Positions 1-4,998 of a stretch of 6,178 nt of DNA are shown piece by piece; within the stretch, counting starts at the first letter, position 1; each line of letters opens with the position of its first letter. The notes under the pieces were generated by a model, which had not been told where the DNA came from, ran no database searches, and saw only the letters and a program-made list of their open reading frames with translations. Made by a program: the position numbers and the translations under genes. The stretch lies in NCBI GenBank assembly GCA_030745255.1, contig JASLOY010000231.1, forward strand, positions 1-6,178, given 5' to 3'. Origin of the DNA: Vicinamibacterales bacterium. Its GTDB lineage: Bacteria > Acidobacteriota > Vicinamibacteria > Vicinamibacterales > UBA8438.

Positions 1-435
1 GCCTCCGTGCACTCCGGCTTTGGACAGGACGAGGCCCAGATGACCGACCGGATTCTGCGCGCCATCGAGTGTCCAGTGGTCGACGTGATCGGACATCCAA
101 CGGGACGTTTGCTACTGCGCCGGGACCCGTACCAGATCGACATCGAGCGGCTATGCCATGCCGCGGCGCGGACGGGGGTAGCGATGGAGGTCAATTCACA
201 ACTGAACCGACTGGACCTGTCGGATAGCCATGCACGTCTGGCGTTGACGAGCGGCGTCAAGCTGATGATCTCGACTGACGCGCACGCACCGGCCGGCTTC
301 GACCTGCTGCGATGGGGCGTCACGATCGCCCGACGCGCCTGGGCCGAACCGAACGACGTGCTGAATACGCAACCACTCGAGACGTTTCAGGCGTCGCTGC
401 GGCGAAACAGGAACGGCCGGAGCGTTTCGCTGTGA
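1..435 (+). CDS. polX: PolX-type DNA polymerase/3'-5' exonuclease, C-terminal PHP domain (5' end outside window)
   Basis: This is the C-terminal end of a family X DNA polymerase that carries a PHP metal-dependent exonuclease/phosphoesterase domain, a protein used in base-excision or gap-filling repair in the cytoplasm. The frame is open from base 1, so the polymerase and helix-hairpin-helix parts lie upstream of the window. Visible PHP motifs in order are ASVHSGF at the very start, GHPTGRLLLRR about residue 30, EVNSQLNRLDL about residue 63 and STDAHAP about residue 90. They supply the His and Asp metal ligands. The family-typical ending RWGVTIARRAWAE...DVLNT then follows. The GTG at base 7 is internal, not a start. 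The gene ends in TGA at 433-435, sharing bases with the GTG start of the next gene (GTGA). No catalytic residue of the visible part is missing. Family assignment is confident; the gene name follows from the PHP motif set. Confidence 0.9.
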   Translation, partial: ASVHSGFGQDEAQMTDRILRAIECPVVDVIGHPTGRLLLRRDPYQIDIERLCHAAARTGVAMEVNSQLNRLDLSDSHARLALTSGVKLMISTDAHAPAGFDLLRWGVTIARRAWAEPNDVLNTQPLETFQASLRRNRNGRSVSL

Positions 436-686
436 AGAGCCCGGCGAACCTACGCGCGGAGATCAGGAGGCTGTACCACGAAACGACGCCAGCCACCGTG
501 GAGCGGGACGTCCGCCGTGCCATCGAGCTGCTGAAGCGTCTGGACGGCGAGGCCGAGCGCGCGCGTGTCGCGGTCTACATGGACGGCTTGTCGCAGCTGC
601 GGTCGGAGTGGATTCTGGCCCGCCGACGAGCCGGCAAGAAGCGGAGCTCCTCACGCCGGCCCACACCGAAGGTGAAGAAACCATAG
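432..686 (+). CDS. Small basic protein of unknown function, translationally coupled to polX
   Basis: This 84-residue protein is not recognised. The chosen start is GTG at 432, which overlaps the polX stop as GTGA and has a GGAG Shine-Dalgarno sequence at 419-422 with 9 bases of spacing; longer versions of the frame would run back deep into polX. Residues 1-60 look like two or three amphipathic helices (around RAEIRRLYHETT, VERDVRRAIELLKRL and AERARVAVYMDGLSQLRSEW). The last 20 or so residues are almost all Lys, Arg, Ser and Pro, which suggests nucleic-acid or other polyanion contact. There is no signal peptide, no membrane segment and no Cys pair. The tight coupling to polX suggests co-expression with DNA repair, but no function should be inferred beyond that. 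Coding status is supported by the overlap, the ribosome-binding site and the stop just before a hairpin. Confidence 0.7.
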   Translation: MKSPANLRAEIRRLYHETTPATVERDVRRAIELLKRLDGEAERARVAVYMDGLSQLRSEWILARRRAGKKRSSSRRPTPKVKKP

Positions 687-792
687 CGCGTCGCTCGCAC
701 AAGCGATGCCGTTGGCGCCCAAAGCTTTACGGCGCCCACCGGGGGATCGCCTGAAGCCCGAAGCCAGCAGGCTGAGTCCTTTCCGCAGCTTG
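687..792. other. Intergenic region between convergent gene blocks
   Basis: This is the only non-coding stretch between the plus-strand polX block and the end of the minus-strand operon. Besides the hairpin at 688-709 it holds two copies of the palindrome GGCGCC, at 714-719 and 731-736, flanking the palindrome AAAGCTTT at 721-728. The GGCGCC copies can pair with each other as a six-base stem in transcripts of either strand. No T-tract or A-tract follows in either direction, and I see no promoter-like element or small gene. It most likely holds transcription end points for both blocks. Confidence 0.4.
688..709 (+). terminator. Possible hairpin terminator of the polX block, no T-tract
   Basis: Two bases after the stop of the 84-residue gene, GCGTCGCT (688-695) can pair with AGCGATGC (702-709) around a six-base loop. 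This gives eight pairs including one G-T wobble. It lies in the gap between convergent blocks, where a terminator is expected. No run of T follows, so it is not a classical intrinsic terminator and may only be an RNA end-stabilising hairpin. Confidence 0.35.
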
Positions 793-1320
793 CTAGCGTC
801 TCCGCGCCTGCCCCGTCATTACGAACTTGCGGGCCGCCGCACGGACCCCGTCACGCGCATTTCGGTCACGCGCAACCAGCTTCAGATCCCGTTCATTGAG
901 CCGTGTTACGAGCGGCATGGCGATCGCCAGTGGTGTCTTCGGGTTGCCTACCAAGGCCGCCGCGATCGCGTAGTGCTTTGTCCAGTGGCGACTGCTGCCA
1001 ATGGTCCGCAGCACCTCCTCCTGCACACTGCCCATCCTGGCGTAGGCCTCTACCTCTGTCACGTTCAACTTGGGGCTCGCCAGCACGGCGACAGCGACCA
1101 CCTTGTTCGGATCCCGCACAAGCACGGCCCGCTGTTCGCGCGTCCCGCCGTGGGCCATCTTGATTCGATCGACGACCGACAGCATCGCCAGCGCCTGTGG
1201 CCGGGATTCGTTTTGCCTCACCGGTTTCGGCTCATCGGCCGGCTCCGGCGCGGGTGTGGCCGCCTCGTCCGGCGGCGACACCGGGCCAGAACCGACACCC
1301 CGGCGCACAGACTGCGTCAC
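793..1320 (-). CDS. Helical-repeat protein of unknown function, last gene of the operon
   Basis: This 175-residue protein resembles a conserved hypothetical family that I associate with Acidobacteriota and deltaproteobacteria, but I know of no established function. Residues 1-44 are a disordered Pro/Glu/Ala-rich leader. Residues 45-170 are all-helical and repeat-like: LSVVDRIKMAHGG, then LVRDPNKVVAVAVLASPKL (67-85), EVLRTIGSSRHW...ALVGNPKTPLAIAMPL (102-137) and DLKLVARDRNARDGVRAAARK (145-165). The recurring N-P/D-P turns followed by short helices recall LRV or HEAT-type repeats, which usually bind proteins. No enzyme motif, signal peptide or membrane span is visible. It starts with GTG at 1320, overlapping the TGA of the RodZ-like gene as GTGA. 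There is no good Shine-Dalgarno sequence of its own, so translation is probably coupled. That coupling makes a partnership with the RodZ-like protein plausible, by inference only. Confidence 0.8.
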   Translation of the reverse strand: MTQSVRRGVGSGPVSPPDEAATPAPEPADEPKPVRQNESRPQALAMLSVVDRIKMAHGGTREQRAVLVRDPNKVVAVAVLASPKLNVTEVEAYARMGSVQEEVLRTIGSSRHWTKHYAIAAALVGNPKTPLAIAMPLVTRLNERDLKLVARDRNARDGVRAAARKFVMTGQARRR

Positions 1321-2126
1321 GGCGCCACGTAGCTGCGGTAGTTTTGGTGAGTGATACGCGCGGTCACGACCTCGCCAGACGCGCCAAGTGATCGCCCGTC
1401 CTGTTGGTTGATCGCGAACGCGAACGCACCGGCGTCACCGACGTTCAGGACGATCTCATCGTCCGCCTCAAAGGACTCGCGGTCTCCCGAACGCATGACC
1501 CCCGTGAACATCTCTTCGCCGTCGACCGTCAGCGACACCCAGCACTCCCCGCGTGGACGCAATACGATCGTCAGGGGGCCTTCATGAACCGGTTCGGCCG
1601 GCGTCCGACTGCTCATAGCAGCAGCCGGCTCCACGCGGGGCGGTGGCGTCGCCACCTGCTCGACCGCAGCGGGTGAGTCGTCCGCCGGGGCGGTCGACGC
1701 GGGTGGAGCGTTCCGTGTGCTGAAGAAGACCAATAGCACGGCGACGGGCACGCCGCCCAACGCCAACTTGAGCACCGTGCCGGCCATCCGCTGCTGACTC
1801 TTAAACAGTTCGTGCTCAGGCGACTGCACGTCCTGCGTCGTATGCTCTGGGCTTCCTTCCGTCGGAACTTGCGCCATGAAGTCGCGCATCGTCTCTTCTG
1901 GGTCCAAGCCCACCTCGGCGGCGTAGGACCGGACGAACGCGCGTGTAAAGATGCCCCCCGGCAGCTGCGCGACATCATTCTCCTCGAGCGCTTCGAGCGC
2001 GGTGACGGAGATCCTTGTCGAGGCGGCAATCTCACGCAGCGAGATCTGCTTTCCGGTTCGCGCGGCACGGAGCCGTGCTCCCACGTCGGTGGGAGGTCCC
2101 GCCTGCACATCAGCGTCGTTGGGCAT
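1317..2126 (-). CDS. RodZ-like membrane protein: XRE-type HTH, one TM helix, DUF4115-like domain
   Basis: This 269-residue protein has the full RodZ layout. A cytoplasmic helix-turn-helix domain lies at about 14-80 (GARLRAARTGKQISLREIAASTRIS, then ALEENDVAQLPGGIFTRAFVRSYA). A single transmembrane helix lies at about 115-137 (GTVLKLALGGVPVAVLLVFF). A Pro/Ala-rich linker spans about 138-182, and an extracytoplasmic beta domain of the DUF4115 type lies at about 183-262 (LTIVLRPRGECWVSLTVDGEE...GDAGAFAFAINQQDGR). In model bacteria RodZ ties MreB filaments to the envelope and helps rod-shape maintenance; some relatives may act differently, and MreB is not in this window. The ATG at 2126 was chosen because GGAG sits at 2134-2131, and because upstream codons lie inside the preceding gene and read unlike the family. 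It overlaps the ThiE/TenI gene by 17 bases and the next gene by 4, so coupled translation is likely. Confidence 0.88.
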   Translation of the reverse strand: MPNDADVQAGPPTDVGARLRAARTGKQISLREIAASTRISVTALEALEENDVAQLPGGIFTRAFVRSYAAEVGLDPEETMRDFMAQVPTEGSPEHTTQDVQSPEHELFKSQQRMAGTVLKLALGGVPVAVLLVFFSTRNAPPASTAPADDSPAAVEQVATPPPRVEPAAAMSSRTPAEPVHEGPLTIVLRPRGECWVSLTVDGEEMFTGVMRSGDRESFEADDEIVLNVGDAGAFAFAINQQDGRSLGASGEVVTARITHQNYRSYVAP

Positions 2127-2805
2127 GATTCTCCGAATGAAACCGATGAACCTCGCCGACAATGCGGCGCATTCCCTCGAACCGGCCAGACCTCCCAGGC
2201 TCGGTGAACAGACCGATCGCGGCCACACCAGCCGCCCCGGCTCGAAATACCTCTGCCGTCTTATCGACCGTTACGCCACCGATCGCCAGCACGGGCAGCG
2301 CCACGGCCCGCGTCACCGCCGCCAGGACGTCGACCCCGCACGGCGACACGCCCGGCTTCGACTGCGACCTAAACACCGTCCCCAGCACGAGGTAATCAAG
2401 ACCGCCTCCGTCGGCGACCCGGACGGCTTCATCGACGCCGTGCACAGACCGCCCCAGCAGAAACCCGGCCGGTGCGTGGCGCCGAGCCAGCCGGGCCGGC
2501 ACCGACCGAGACCTAAGGTGCATCCCCCCGGCACCTGCGGCCAGCGCAATGTCAAGCCTGTCGTTGACGAGGATGACAGTTCGGGATCCGCGAGCCAGCT
2601 CGACGCACCGGGTTACGACCTCTACAAGCACTCGATCCGGTAGGTCGGGTTCGCGAACCTGGATGAGGTCCACGCCAGCGTCCACGGCGGCCGCCACCTG
2701 TTCGAACAGCGTCGCGACGACATCGTCTGTGGGGCCACCGACCAACCGTCCCCGATCGGTGACCAGCGACACCAGGGGACGCCTGTCTAGCCGCCCCTGG
2801 GCCAC
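2110..2805 (-). CDS. thiE: ThiE/TenI-family protein (thiamine-phosphate synthase or thiazole tautomerase-like)
   Basis: This TIM-barrel protein belongs to the ThiE/TenI family. ThiE joins HMP-pyrophosphate to thiazole phosphate to make thiamine phosphate; TenI relatives tautomerise the thiazole or have other roles. With the GTG start at 2805 it has 231 residues. Visible motifs are LVSLVTDRG (12-20), DLIQVREPDL (46-55), VNDRLDIALAAGAGGMHL (80-97), GRSVHGVDEA (118-127), GTVFRSQSKPG (142-152), AIGGVT (174-179) and GVAAIGLF (193-200). The Asn-Asp-Arg and late Lys are present, but the Lys of the usual REK motif is Pro53, and the acidic residue of the usual HxGQxD stretch is missing (HLRSRS). The gene may therefore be a TenI-like branch. 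The GTG at 2805 has GAGGA at 2819-2815 with 9 bases of spacing. A GTG at 2772 (220 residues) is the alternative but lacks a good site. The start overlaps the membrane-protein gene by 19 bases. No other thiamine gene is nearby. Confidence 0.85.
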   Translation of the reverse strand: MAQGRLDRRPLVSLVTDRGRLVGGPTDDVVATLFEQVAAAVDAGVDLIQVREPDLPDRVLVEVVTRCVELARGSRTVILVNDRLDIALAAGAGGMHLRSRSVPARLARRHAPAGFLLGRSVHGVDEAVRVADGGGLDYLVLGTVFRSQSKPGVSPCGVDVLAAVTRAVALPVLAIGGVTVDKTAEVFRAGAAGVAAIGLFTEPGRSGRFEGMRRIVGEVHRFHSENHAQRR

Positions 2806-3131
2806 AGGCTGGTGTCCTCGCCGCGCATGCCGGCACCGCGCGTCTCGACCGACACTGGCCCGGGCTCGGTCGAACGGTGCACGCTCCGGCGCATCGGTCG
2901 CACCATCCGTCTCAGCGAGACGCCAAGCTCCCACAATCCGGCGCACAGATTGACCACACCGACACCGGATACGGCGCCTCGCACAGCCGCGTACCGCATG
3001 ACCCCGCCTAGGAGAAGCGATGACTCGACGAACAGATTTCGCTCCCAAAACATCGTCCATGGCGCCACCAACAACACCAGGCCGGCCTCGAGGAAATACA
3101 CGATCAGCAGAACACGACCCAGACGACGAAT
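2787..3131 (-). CDS. Small two-helix membrane protein of unknown function, apparent ATT start
   Basis: This is a 114-residue integral membrane protein not assigned to a named family. The predicted N-terminus MRRLGRVLLIVYFLEAGLVL places a membrane helix at about 7-25. WTMFWERN (25-32) lies in the loop, a second helix spans about 48-72 (GAVSGVGVVNLCAGLWELGV), and a basic soluble tail covers about 74-114. Between the rnhB stop and GTG at 3101 there is no in-frame ATG, GTG or TTG. Starting at that GTG would cut off the basic residues and half of the first helix. GGGAGG at 3142-3137 sits 5 bases before ATT (3131-3129), which yields the Arg-Arg start expected of an inside-facing N-terminus. The ATT start is therefore inferred. 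The gene begins 12 bases after rnhB and overlaps the ThiE/TenI gene. The distal tail may be poorly conserved, as it is read across the next gene's start. Confidence 0.72.
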   Translation of the reverse strand: MRRLGRVLLIVYFLEAGLVLLVAPWTMFWERNLFVESSLLLGGVMRYAAVRGAVSGVGVVNLCAGLWELGVSLRRMVRPMRRSVHRSTEPGPVSVETRGAGMRGEDTSLWPRGG

Positions 3132-3142
3132 CTCAACCTCCC
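3132..3142 (-). promoter_or_regulatory. Strong Shine-Dalgarno site that decides an ATT start
   Basis: GGGAGG (3142-3137) followed by TTGAG lies directly before ATT at 3131-3129 and just after the rnhB stop. In-frame alternatives are CTG at 3122, with 14 bases of spacing, and GTG at 3101, which is far away. This is why ATT is taken as the start of the membrane-protein gene. Confidence 0.6.
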
Positions 3143-3143
3143 G

Positions 3144-3791
3144 TCAGTTGATGGTATCAAACAAGGATTTGGGTCGGAATGAGCGACGGTGTGCGTCGGA
3201 ATAGCCATGTTTGGCCATGGCCGCCAGATGGTCCGCTGTCGCATATCCCTTGTGCCGATCGAACCCGTAGCGGGAATCGGCCTCGTGAAGACGGTTCATC
3301 TGACGGTCGCGTGTCACCTTCGCGATGATCGACGCCGCCGCGATCCCGGCACAGCGCCGGTCGCCACCGACGACGCCACGCTGGGGAATGGACACGCCCG
3401 GAATCTGAAACGCATCGACCAGGACGAAATCGGGCAACGGGTTCAACCCGCTCACCGCGTCCCGCATCGCCGCCAGAGAAGCCTGGTGGATATTGAGACG
3501 GTCGATGTCTCCCGGTTCACGCGAGCCAATCGACCAGGCCACGCATGAGGCGACGATCTCGTCGTAAAGCCGAGCACGTGCGCCGACACTCAACAGCTTC
3601 GAGTCGCGCAGCCCGGTAACTCCATCCGCCGGGCCCAGCACCACTGCCGCGGCTACCACCGGCCCAGCCAGACACCCGCGCCCCACCTCGTCAACCCCAG
3701 CAATCCTGGAAAAACCGAGCCGACGCAACCGGTTTTCGATGTTTCGCCTCGCCGCGGGCCTCGCCCGTCCGCGTGACCCTGTGCGCCCCAT
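3144..3791 (-). CDS. rnhB: Ribonuclease HII
   Basis: This 215-residue protein is RNase HII, which cuts the RNA strand of RNA/DNA hybrids and starts the removal of ribonucleotides misincorporated into DNA. The active-site acidic residues are all present: Asp34 and Glu35 in AGVDEVGRGCLAGP, Asp126 in VLVDAF, and Asp162 in AASIIAKVTRDRQM. Other family signatures are the GRG motif at 37-39, DSKLL (63-67), NIHQASLAAM (about 100-109) and YGFDRHKGYAT near 175-184. Length is normal, with a short basic N-terminal extension (GRTGSRGRARPAARR). The ATG at 3791 has AAAAGGG at 3806-3800 with 8 bases of spacing; a GTG one codon upstream (3794) is the alternative. The gene follows rplS after 64 bases, the standard neighbourhood in many bacteria. 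The leader contains alternative hairpins that may influence translation. Confidence 0.95.
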   Translation of the reverse strand: MGRTGSRGRARPAARRNIENRLRRLGFSRIAGVDEVGRGCLAGPVVAAAVVLGPADGVTGLRDSKLLSVGARARLYDEIVASCVAWSIGSREPGDIDRLNIHQASLAAMRDAVSGLNPLPDFVLVDAFQIPGVSIPQRGVVGGDRRCAGIAAASIIAKVTRDRQMNRLHEADSRYGFDRHKGYATADHLAAMAKHGYSDAHRRSFRPKSLFDTIN

Positions 3792-3855
3792 CACCGAGAC
3801 CCTTTTGGAGACATGGCCACAGTCTCGCCTCGCACCGAGACCGGCACTGCACGTG
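3792..3855 (-). promoter_or_regulatory. rplS-rnhB leader with competing RNA hairpins over the rnhB ribosome-binding site
   Basis: In the minus transcript, segment 1 GUCUCG (3841-3836) can pair with segment 2 CGAGAC (3827-3822). The stem extends to eight pairs with one wobble and an eight-base loop. Segment 2 can instead pair with GUCUC (3812-3808), or with GUCUCG at 3800-3795, which abuts and partly includes the rnhB Shine-Dalgarno GGG (3802-3800). These pairings exclude one another, so the spacer could act as a translational switch or only as a processing hairpin. A 10-base direct repeat, caccgagacc at 3792-3801 and 3833-3842 on the plus strand, underlies the pattern. No T-tract is seen, so it is not a plain terminator. 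Confidence 0.35.
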
Positions 3856-4209
3856 CTACTTTGCGCTAGGCCGACGCTTCTCGCGAAGACGCGCCGCGCG
3901 CCCACGCAGCTTCCGAAGGAAATAGAGCTTGGCTCGCCGAACTCGTGCCGCGCGCCCGATTTCGATCTTGGCAATCGAAGGCGAGTGCAACGGAAAGATC
4001 CGCTCGACGCCCTGTCCGAACGAGACCTTTCGCACCGTGAAGGTGCCCCGCGACCCACCACGCCGAATCGCGATGACCACGCCCTCGAAGACCTGAATCC
4101 GTTCCTTCTCGCCTTCGCGAATCTTGACGTGGACGCGCACGGTCAGTCCCGGCCGAAGATCCGGCCGCTCCTGTAGCTGATGTTCTTCTATCGTTTCAAT
4201 CGCATTCAT
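3856..4209 (-). CDS. rplS: 50S ribosomal protein L19
   Basis: This 117-residue protein is bL19, which sits at the 30S-50S interface of the ribosome. It is recognised along its whole length: RPDLRPGLTVRVHVKIREGEKERIQVFEGVVIAIRRGG (15-52), FTVRKVSFGQGVERIFPLHSPSIAKIEI (57-84) and the basic C-terminal helix RRAKLYFLRKLRGRAARLREKR (90-111). Length and composition are normal for the family. The ATG at 4209 has GGGAG at 4221-4217 with 7 bases of spacing. It follows the trmD stop by 15 bases, the classic trmD-rplS pairing, and the stop TAG is at 3858-3856. Confidence 0.97.
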   Translation of the reverse strand: MNAIETIEEHQLQERPDLRPGLTVRVHVKIREGEKERIQVFEGVVIAIRRGGSRGTFTVRKVSFGQGVERIFPLHSPSIAKIEIGRAARVRRAKLYFLRKLRGRAARLREKRRPSAK

Positions 4210-4224
4210 GTCACCGCTCCCACG

Positions 4225-4968
4225 TCACTGGCCCTCTAGTTCGTCCATCAACTCCCGCAGAATCGCACGCTCCTCATCGTCGAGGGCTGCGTGCTTCAAC
4301 AGGTCCGGCCGACGTTCCACTGTGCGCTTGAGCGCCTCACGCTTTCGCCAGTGCCGTATCTCGGCGTGATGCCCGGACAACAACACGTGCGGCACACCGA
4401 GTGCCTCAACTTCCGCCGGCCGGGTGTAGTGCGGATGATCTAGCATTCCCCGCACGAACGAGTCTTCGTCTACCGATTGCGCGTCCCCGACGACTCCCGG
4501 TACAAGCCGGGCCACGGCATCGACCACGACCGCAGCCGGCAACTCCCCACCACTCAGCACGTAATCTCCGATGGACAGCTCGTCGGTGACCACCTGCTCC
4601 CGAACCCGTTCGTCGACACCTTCATAGCGGCCACAGAGCAGCGTCACATGGCGCATTCGGCTCAGCCGCGCCGCCTCCTCGTGACGAAACACACGACCCT
4701 GTGGGGATAGCAACACCACGGCATCCGACTCCCCGTGGCGCTGGCGGATCGATGCAACCGCTCTGAAAAACGGCTCCGCTTTCAACACCATCCCGGGACC
4801 GCCCCCATACGGGACGTCATCGACAGTGCGATGCGAGTCCGCGCTGTATGCGCGGAGGTCGTGCAGGCCAACCTGCAAGACGTCGCGCTCAATCGCGCGT
4901 CCGAGCACCCCTTCCCTCAGCACCGCCTCGAGCATGCCAGGGAAGACCGTGACGATATCGAACCTCAG
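4225..4968 (-). CDS. trmD: tRNA (guanine-N1)-methyltransferase TrmD, apparent CTG start
   Basis: TrmD methylates G37 of tRNAs with S-adenosylmethionine and prevents +1 frameshifting. With a CTG start at 4968 the protein has 247 residues, normal for the family, and opens with (M)RFDIVTVFPGML, the first strand of the SPOUT fold. Motifs in order are TVDDVPYGGGPGMVLKAEP (about 48-66), LLSPQGRVF (86-94), CGRYEGVDERV (112-122), SIGDYVLSGGELP (132-144), the catalytic Asp at about 177 in GMLDHPHYTRP, and VLLSGHHAEIRHWR (about 195-208). The trefoil-knot AdoMet site is intact. No in-frame ATG, GTG or TTG exists between the rimM stop and Met at 4935. Starting at 4935 would delete the first strand, so CTG behind GGAGGAGG (4980-4973) is the best start. 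It lies 30 bases after rimM. Confidence 0.95.
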   Translation of the reverse strand: MRFDIVTVFPGMLEAVLREGVLGRAIERDVLQVGLHDLRAYSADSHRTVDDVPYGGGPGMVLKAEPFFRAVASIRQRHGESDAVVLLSPQGRVFRHEEAARLSRMRHVTLLCGRYEGVDERVREQVVTDELSIGDYVLSGGELPAAVVVDAVARLVPGVVGDAQSVDEDSFVRGMLDHPHYTRPAEVEALGVPHVLLSGHHAEIRHWRKREALKRTVERRPDLLKHAALDDEERAILRELMDELEGQ

Positions 4969-4983
4969 CCCCCCTCCTCCACG
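4969..4983 (-). promoter_or_regulatory. Strong Shine-Dalgarno site that decides a CTG start for trmD
   Basis: The minus strand reads GGAGGAGG (4980-4973) followed by four G before CTG (4968-4966). The spacing is 4 to 7 bases depending on which part pairs with 16S rRNA. The codons after CTG give the conserved TrmD N-terminus RFDIVTVFPG. No standard start codon is available in frame. Confidence 0.65.
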
Positions 4984-4998
4984 GACCAGCCGCTCAGG

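Noticed and set aside
706..1332. Long plus-strand open frame opposite the repeat protein and RodZ-like end
   Set aside because: It is antisense to a well-supported gene, is very rich in Arg/His/Pro and lacks family motifs, which is typical of a shadow frame in GC-rich DNA.
1951..2643. 230-codon plus-strand open frame across thiE and the RodZ-like start
   Set aside because: It spans two real minus-strand genes, has low-complexity Arg/Pro/His composition and shows no recognisable domain.
2773..3060. N-terminal extension of the ThiE/TenI protein back to 3060
   Set aside because: The extension is Arg-rich noise overlapping the membrane-protein gene. The barrel starts at LVSLVTDRG, and a GTG with a good ribosome-binding site exists at 2805.
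3792..4061. N-terminal extension of RNase HII back to 4061
   Set aside because: It would overlap rplS almost completely and is unrelated to the family. The ATG at 3791 has a good Shine-Dalgarno sequence and gives normal length.
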